In this document: positions 59,523 to 64,000 of the stretch, piece after piece
Numbering within the stretch: the first letter of the stretch is position 1
Layout: the number at the start of each line of letters is the position of its first letter
NCBI RefSeq assembly: GCF_030269925.1
Contig: NC_085125.1
Coordinates: forward strand, 2,601,117-2,665,116
Source: Bombyx mori
Taxonomy: Eukaryota > Arthropoda > Insecta > Lepidoptera > Bombycidae
Reading direction: 5' to 3'
Length of the DNA: 64,000 bases
Translations under genes and position numbers: made by a program
The notes under the pieces: model-generated
What the model was told of the DNA's origin: nothing
Seen by the model: only the letters and a program-made list of their open reading frames with translations
Databases searched by the model: none

Positions 59523-60179
59523 TAGTCAAACCTGGGTAAGTGAGAACTGGATAAGTGAGAAAACTCTATGAGTGAGAGTAATAGCCAGGACCCGTCATTT
59601 TAAGCTCCCAAAACCTCTATTAGCGAGAAACAGAAACCTCTGTAAGAGCGAGTCGTTTTTCCCTCATGGACCTCCGTAAGTGAGACTGCTACTTATCTAT
59701 ACCTCTATAAGCGACAGTCGAGTTTTATTTATTTAGGAGGAACAAATGAGAAAACAAATGAACATCTGATATTTTATGACTCGTTCTTAACTTTCGTGGA
59801 ACTTCCTACCATTGTTTTTGTATTGTTTTCTCGTCAATATTGAACCTATTCTATTTCGTGGAACTAAATAACATTGTTATTCTATCGCATTCTTTTCAAA
59901 TGGACACGTGTGCCTGTGTACCATCCTGTTTACTCCGGACTTACTTAGATGATCGTAAATCAATTGCGAAGGAAAGTTCTGTTCTGCATCATGACAAAAC
60001 GGAAAATTAAAGTACTGTCATTAAGTGATAAACTTAAGATAGTGAATGCGTTTGAATCCGGAAAATCGCGCAATGTAATTCAGAGGGTGCATTAGCGAGA
60101 AACTCGGGTTAGTGAGAAACCTCTATAAGCGAGAATGAGATTGTGCTCACTTGAACTCTCGCTTATCCAGGTTTGACTG
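59523..60179. mobile_element. Decayed pogo/Tigger-type DNA transposon
   Basis: 657 bp with terminal inverted repeats of ~25 bases (left TAGTCAAACCTGGGTAAGTG; right, reversed, CAGTCAAACCTGGATAAGCG) and TA duplicated on both sides. At 59991-60083 the + frame reads MTKRKIKVLSLSDKLKIVNA, then FESGKSRNVIQ. This is the start of the CENP-B-type helix-turn-helix of a pogo transposase. The rest of the transposase is gone, so the copy is non-autonomous. The GTAAGTGAGA motif is repeated many times inside it. Confidence 0.82.
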
Positions 60180-60299
60180 TATATTAATATACAAGAATTG
60201 CTCGTTTAAAGGTATAAGATAAAATATTAATATTAAGAAACAGTCGCTCGCGCATGGCGACACGCTACTACATATAGACTACGTATGTATTACATATAC

Positions 60300-60688
60300 T
60301 GTTACGCGCTGGGGCTCGGGATAAATAAATGTTCCACCAAAGTACGACTTAAAACTGTTCAACACTTAGAATACTTAAAACACTCAACAAACACTTTAAA
60401 CTTCTAAATTCACTTCTTCCGCTTCGCTTCAGGTGGTCCTTTCGCTGTTTTGCTTCGAGTAGTTCCGATCATTGACTGACTGCGTGCCATCTCTGCAACA
60501 CCTTTATAGTCGAAACGACATCCCTAGATTCGTCGAGAACATTCCTCACAAGTCGAGTACTTTCGATGTGTTTCCACTATCTGACAATAGATGGCGTTGT
60601 ACTTCTCGAGCGTTCTAGATGTTACTGGATCCCTCGATTTTCGTTGGGCTATTCGGCGATAGATGGCGTTACTCTTACCGGCGTAACA
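60300..60688 (-). mobile_element. Solo LTR (family D) with 4-bp TSD
   Basis: 389 bp from TGTTACGCGCTGGGG to CTTACCGGCGTAACA. ATAC flanks it on both sides (60296-60299 and 60689-60692), the mark of LTR-element integration followed by LTR-LTR recombination. Confidence 0.88.
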
Positions 60689-61126
60689 ATACTATCATAT
60701 AAGGTGGCAACGCGTCGCCACGCCAGCAATCGGTCTTACGTGCGATTATAGATGTTTCACATCAAAAAATGTTGATCGGCCTGGTCTGGAAAATATTTGG
60801 AGTCTTTAAGCTTGTCCTAATAATACGCAACAGCTTACGTCATCGTTCAGATTGATGTTGTGAATGTTCAGTACATGTTATCATTGTTTAGCTGTTGTTT
60901 GTTGTTGATCTCAGGAGGCGACCGCTCGGGTCACGTACGCGTGCACTAACAATGATCCGCTTGTGACTAATGCTGATAATTCGATCAATAACTAATTACT
61001 CAAATATTAATGTTTAACGAGATATAATTTCAGAGTTGGGTTTAAATGTCCGCCGCCAGTAGGCTGTTCCAATTATGCCGCGTAGCTAACAATTATTTTT
61101 ATTGCTGTAATTTATTGTCGAACTCG

Positions 61127-61270
61127 TATTTTTTCCTACCTATTCACTGGTAGCCTAAGGAGTAATACCAGCTTCGCCCCGATGGGTAAATGAGCTCATT
61201 ATGCCGTGGAGAATTTGTTAACACAACCCTAGCAAGAGCAGTGCGTCGCTGAATCTACGAATCGCGATTC
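61127..61270 (-). repeat. LINE-type 3'-end repeat (family B), diverged
   Basis: TTTTTTCCTACCTATTCACT, then CCCTAGCAAGAGCAGTGCGT. Confidence 0.55.
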
Positions 61271-61459
61271 GTATAAGCTTTTTTGTATGTTTGTCGTTAA
61301 CGCGTTCTTAAGTTATTTATCCGATTGTGATGTAATTTAGAAATATTCATGTCGAGACTTCGTGGAGGGTTTCTGTCATAGTTCCATTAACGGACGACAG
61401 ATGGAGTGAGTAGGATACAGAAATCGATATTTTTACATTAAAAAAATATTGGAATAGCA

Positions 61460-61577
61460 TTAGAACGGTAGGCAGCGGCTTGGTTCTGCCCCTTAGCATT
61501 GCTGACGTCCACGAGCGACGGTAACCACTCACTGTCAGGTGGGCCGTATGCTCGTCTACCTAAACGGGCAAAGAAAA
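61460..61577 (+). repeat. Family C dispersed repeat
   Basis: GGTAGGCAGCGGCTTGGTTC, then GCATTGCTGACGTCCACGAG and CAGGTGGGCCGTATGCTCGT, with an A-rich end. Confidence 0.65.
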
Positions 61578-62185
61578 GTCAGTTGACAGTTAACACGCAC
61601 GTTGATGTTGATGATACTGTTTTAAGAGCATATTGCGAGCTTTAGTGTCGGCAGTCAAGCGTTCCTGTTTGAAGGATGGGGAAGGTATTCTACGTAATAC
61701 TCCGACCTCAAATTTAAAGTTGCGCCATCCAGATTAAAATCACGCAGGGCTTACTCGTACAGCTTTCGTATGAAATCACCTACGAGCATACTTAGTATTC
61801 AAGGTGTGAGCTATAAGCTCTTTTGTTCAACGAAACTTACGTGACTTATTCCTCTATATCAAGATTGGTGACAGCTTTGACGTTACGCTGTCAGCCAATA
61901 AAACCTTACCGAAATAGCGACGAGCCTGGAATGAAGGACTGATGCGCCACGGTTCCGTTAACAAAAGGGAAGGCATTTTATCGGGCCAACCAACCAGAAG
62001 TTTCTTGGGAAAATTTCGTAAATAATGAACGGTATTTTGGCTCAACGCACACACGCTGGGTGGTGCGATTTCGTAGATATTGTTATTGTGCGGTGAGTTT
62101 TAATACGTGATTGGCAACAAAGAAGTGCGGTGTCAATTTGAATTTATGGTGTTGCATTGAAATTTACACGTAGTTGATGAATACT

Positions 62186-62570
62186 GTTACGCGCTGGGGT
62201 TCGGTATAAATAAAAATTCTACCGAATTACAAGCTAACACTGTATTAGCACTTAGAACACTTAAAACACTTCACAGACCCTTTGACATTCTCAATTCGTT
62301 TCTTCCGCTTCGCTTCAGGTGATCCGTACGCTGTTTCGCTTCCAGTAGTTCCGATTACTAACTAACTGCGTGCCATCTCTGTAACGCTTTTATAGTCGAT
62401 ACGACATCCTTAGAATCGTCGAGAATATTCCACAAAAGTCGAGTATTTTGTGTTTCCGCTATCTGACAATAGATGGCGTTGTACTCTTCGAGCGTTCTAG
62501 ATGTTACTAGATCCTTCGATATTCGTTCGGCTATTCGGCGATAGATGGCGTTACTCTTACCGGCGTAACA
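62186..62570 (-). mobile_element. Solo LTR (family D)
   Basis: 385 bp, about 90% like the 60300 copy and in the same direction. Flanks are ATAC and ATAT (three of four). I treat it as an independent insertion, not the partner of the 60300 LTR, because that one has its own perfect TSD. Confidence 0.83.
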
Positions 62571-62689
62571 ATATATTTATGTATAAGCAAAGGGAATACT
62601 AATAATAACTAACTAATATCTAATAATCTAATGACTAATATCTAAGGTCTACTAATATAGTAAGGTTCTAAGGAATAAGGTCATTTTAC

Positions 62690-62879
62690 TGATGGTAGGA
62701 CGTCTTATAGGTGCGCACGGGTAGGTACCACCACCCCGCCTATTTCTGCCGTGAAGCAGTAATGCGTTTCGGTTTGAAGGGCGGGGTAGCCGTTGTAATC
62801 ATACTTCAGTCCTTAGAACTTATATCTCAAGATGAGGTGCGCTGTGAGCTCGTCCACCCATCTAAGCAATAAAAAAAAC
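62690..62879 (+). repeat. Bm1 SINE with internal deletion
   Basis: It starts ACTGATGGTAGGACGTCTTA. It jumps from ATCTCAAGATGAGG to TGCGCTGTGAGCTCGTCC, losing about 65 bases, and ends CTAAGCAATA plus A run. Confidence 0.88.
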
Positions 62880-63519
62880 GTACTTAAAACATGTTCAAGG
62901 TGTGCAGCGGTGCTCATCTGGTGGTCCATGTACCGCACATCAACACATCACATTAAGCACACATCACCAGGTGCCATTTCACCCATCATGGAACAAAAAT
63001 AAAATCACGTACCCACCTAATAGGACTATTATACGCAACAAAGGCAATGAAATTACATTTGTGCCCAAACGTTTTCCTCGTAAAAATACCGAATAATGCG
63101 CAATTTTTTTCTCCTTTACGTGATACCTACGTGTCCCGATGCCGCCAGGTCTATCAGAACGTTTATAGTAAGCCCGGGAATCGAATGTAATCGATTTCTG
63201 TACTTTCAAATTTACATAACGCGAATGTATTGAACGTGCAAACTGAATAAGAAATGGCAAGTTGATTAAATTTCACTGTTTCGTCGGAGCATTCGTTGCC
63301 TTTGCGTGTTGCTAAATAGGATAAATTGAATCGGCTATAGAGAAAGAAAAGCTAATGTTATTAGCGTAATTTAGAATCGGAATTAGCGGTAGTGATGTTG
63401 AATGTTACGTATCTACCTACACGCATTTGTCCGCTGTAAAGATGTTTTAATAGCATTAGTACAACCGCCACCGTGTACATTACTGTTTCAGGACACAAAT
63501 CTAGACTAAAAGGAATTCT

Positions 63520-63772
63520 TACTGGTGGTAGGACCTCTTGTGAGTCCGCACAGGTAGGTACCACCACCCCGCCCATTTCTGCCGTGAAGCAGTAATGCGT
63601 TTCAGTTTGAAGGGTGGGGCAGCCGTTGTAACTATAGGTATACTTGAGACCTTAGAACTTATATCTCGAGGTGGGTAGCGCATTTACGTTATATATGTCT
63701 ATGGGCTCCAGTAACCACATAACACTAGGTGGGCTGTGTGTGTGTGTGTCCACCGATGTAAGTAAAAAAAGA
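63520..63772 (+). repeat. Bm1 SINE, truncated at the ACTGGTGG breakpoint
   Basis: It starts TTACTGGTGGTAGGACC. Near its 3' end a (GT)n run has replaced part of the usual GTGAGCTCGTCC. Confidence 0.9.
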
Positions 63773-64000
63773 AAAAAGAAAAATATGCTAAGGAAGCACG
63801 TAAGAGAAATAAACTTGTTTTATCATTGTTAAGGATTTTGTCTGCTTTTTGCCGTTGAGGGTTAGCCCACGACTTAATATTAAATTATTTCCAAAAACTA
63901 TAGATATTATGAAGTGAATTCTACCACGGCTTTCCACCCTTCTCTGAAGAAGACCTCAGTCGCCTTTTACGTCAACGAAAGTTGTTGCTCTTTTAAGGTA
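63773..64000. other. Unassigned right end of the window
   Basis: No coding frame or named repeat recognised. Confidence 0.4.

Noticed and set aside
60300..62570. The two minus-strand family D LTRs as the ends of one 2.3-kb element
   Set aside because: The 60300 copy has its own perfect ATAC duplication, and the sequence between holds unrelated repeats and no primer-binding site or polymerase frame.
1..64000. CRISPR arrays, operons, rRNA or an endogenous viral gene
   Set aside because: No regular spaced repeats, no bacterial gene layout and no viral structural or polymerase frame were seen, apart from LTR ends without coding regions.

Overview
The window reads as a lepidopteran nuclear genome, almost certainly silkworm (Bombyx mori or a very close relative). 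The main support is about two dozen copies and fragments of a tRNA-headed, poly(A)-tailed SINE that I recognise as Bombyx Bm1. AT-rich intergenic DNA, short exons with GT/AG introns and insect-like non-LTR retroposons fit this. It is not a prokaryotic region: I see no operons, CRISPR array or rRNA.

Gene-bearing part (1-17,250): four conserved housekeeping genes are packed together. The 3' half of BBS2 (BBSome subunit, + strand, six exons) ends at 6496. A complete, intronless SAE1/Aos1 (SUMO E1 subunit, - strand) lies inside a BBS2 intron. ORC1 (origin recognition complex subunit 1, - strand, seven exons, 8491-12643) is convergent with BBS2. AATF/Che-1 (ribosome-biogenesis factor, + strand, two exons, 14269-17233) is divergent from ORC1. 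I rebuilt the exon joins by hand; every join keeps frame and the products match their families along their length. The four genes do not share one pathway.

Repeat-rich part (17,250-64,000): I find no host protein-coding gene here. It is a mosaic of Bm1 SINEs, a second tRNA-headed SINE, a ~410-bp retroposon with perfect target-site duplications (TSDs), several LINE 3'-end families, solo LTRs with 4-bp TSDs, a hAT-type MITE with an 8-bp TSD, a decayed pogo-type transposon, foldback/palindromic elements, and one apparently full-length RTE-type LINE (38500-42954, - strand, 9-bp TSD). Two GC-rich patches (about 20.76-21.1 kb and 24.3-24.45 kb) could be promoters or 5' exons of a gene that continues outside the window.

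The observation most worth following is in the RTE LINE. ORF1 and ORF2 are in the same frame, separated only by one UAG in the context CAA-UAG-CAA-UCG. ORF2 has no in-frame AUG until after two catalytic endonuclease residues. This suggests stop-codon readthrough, or non-AUG initiation, to make the endonuclease/reverse transcriptase. Other points are the nested intronless SAE1, an ORC1 whose gene model lacks the BAH domain, a paired-palindrome array, and several insertions-within-insertions that give relative ages.
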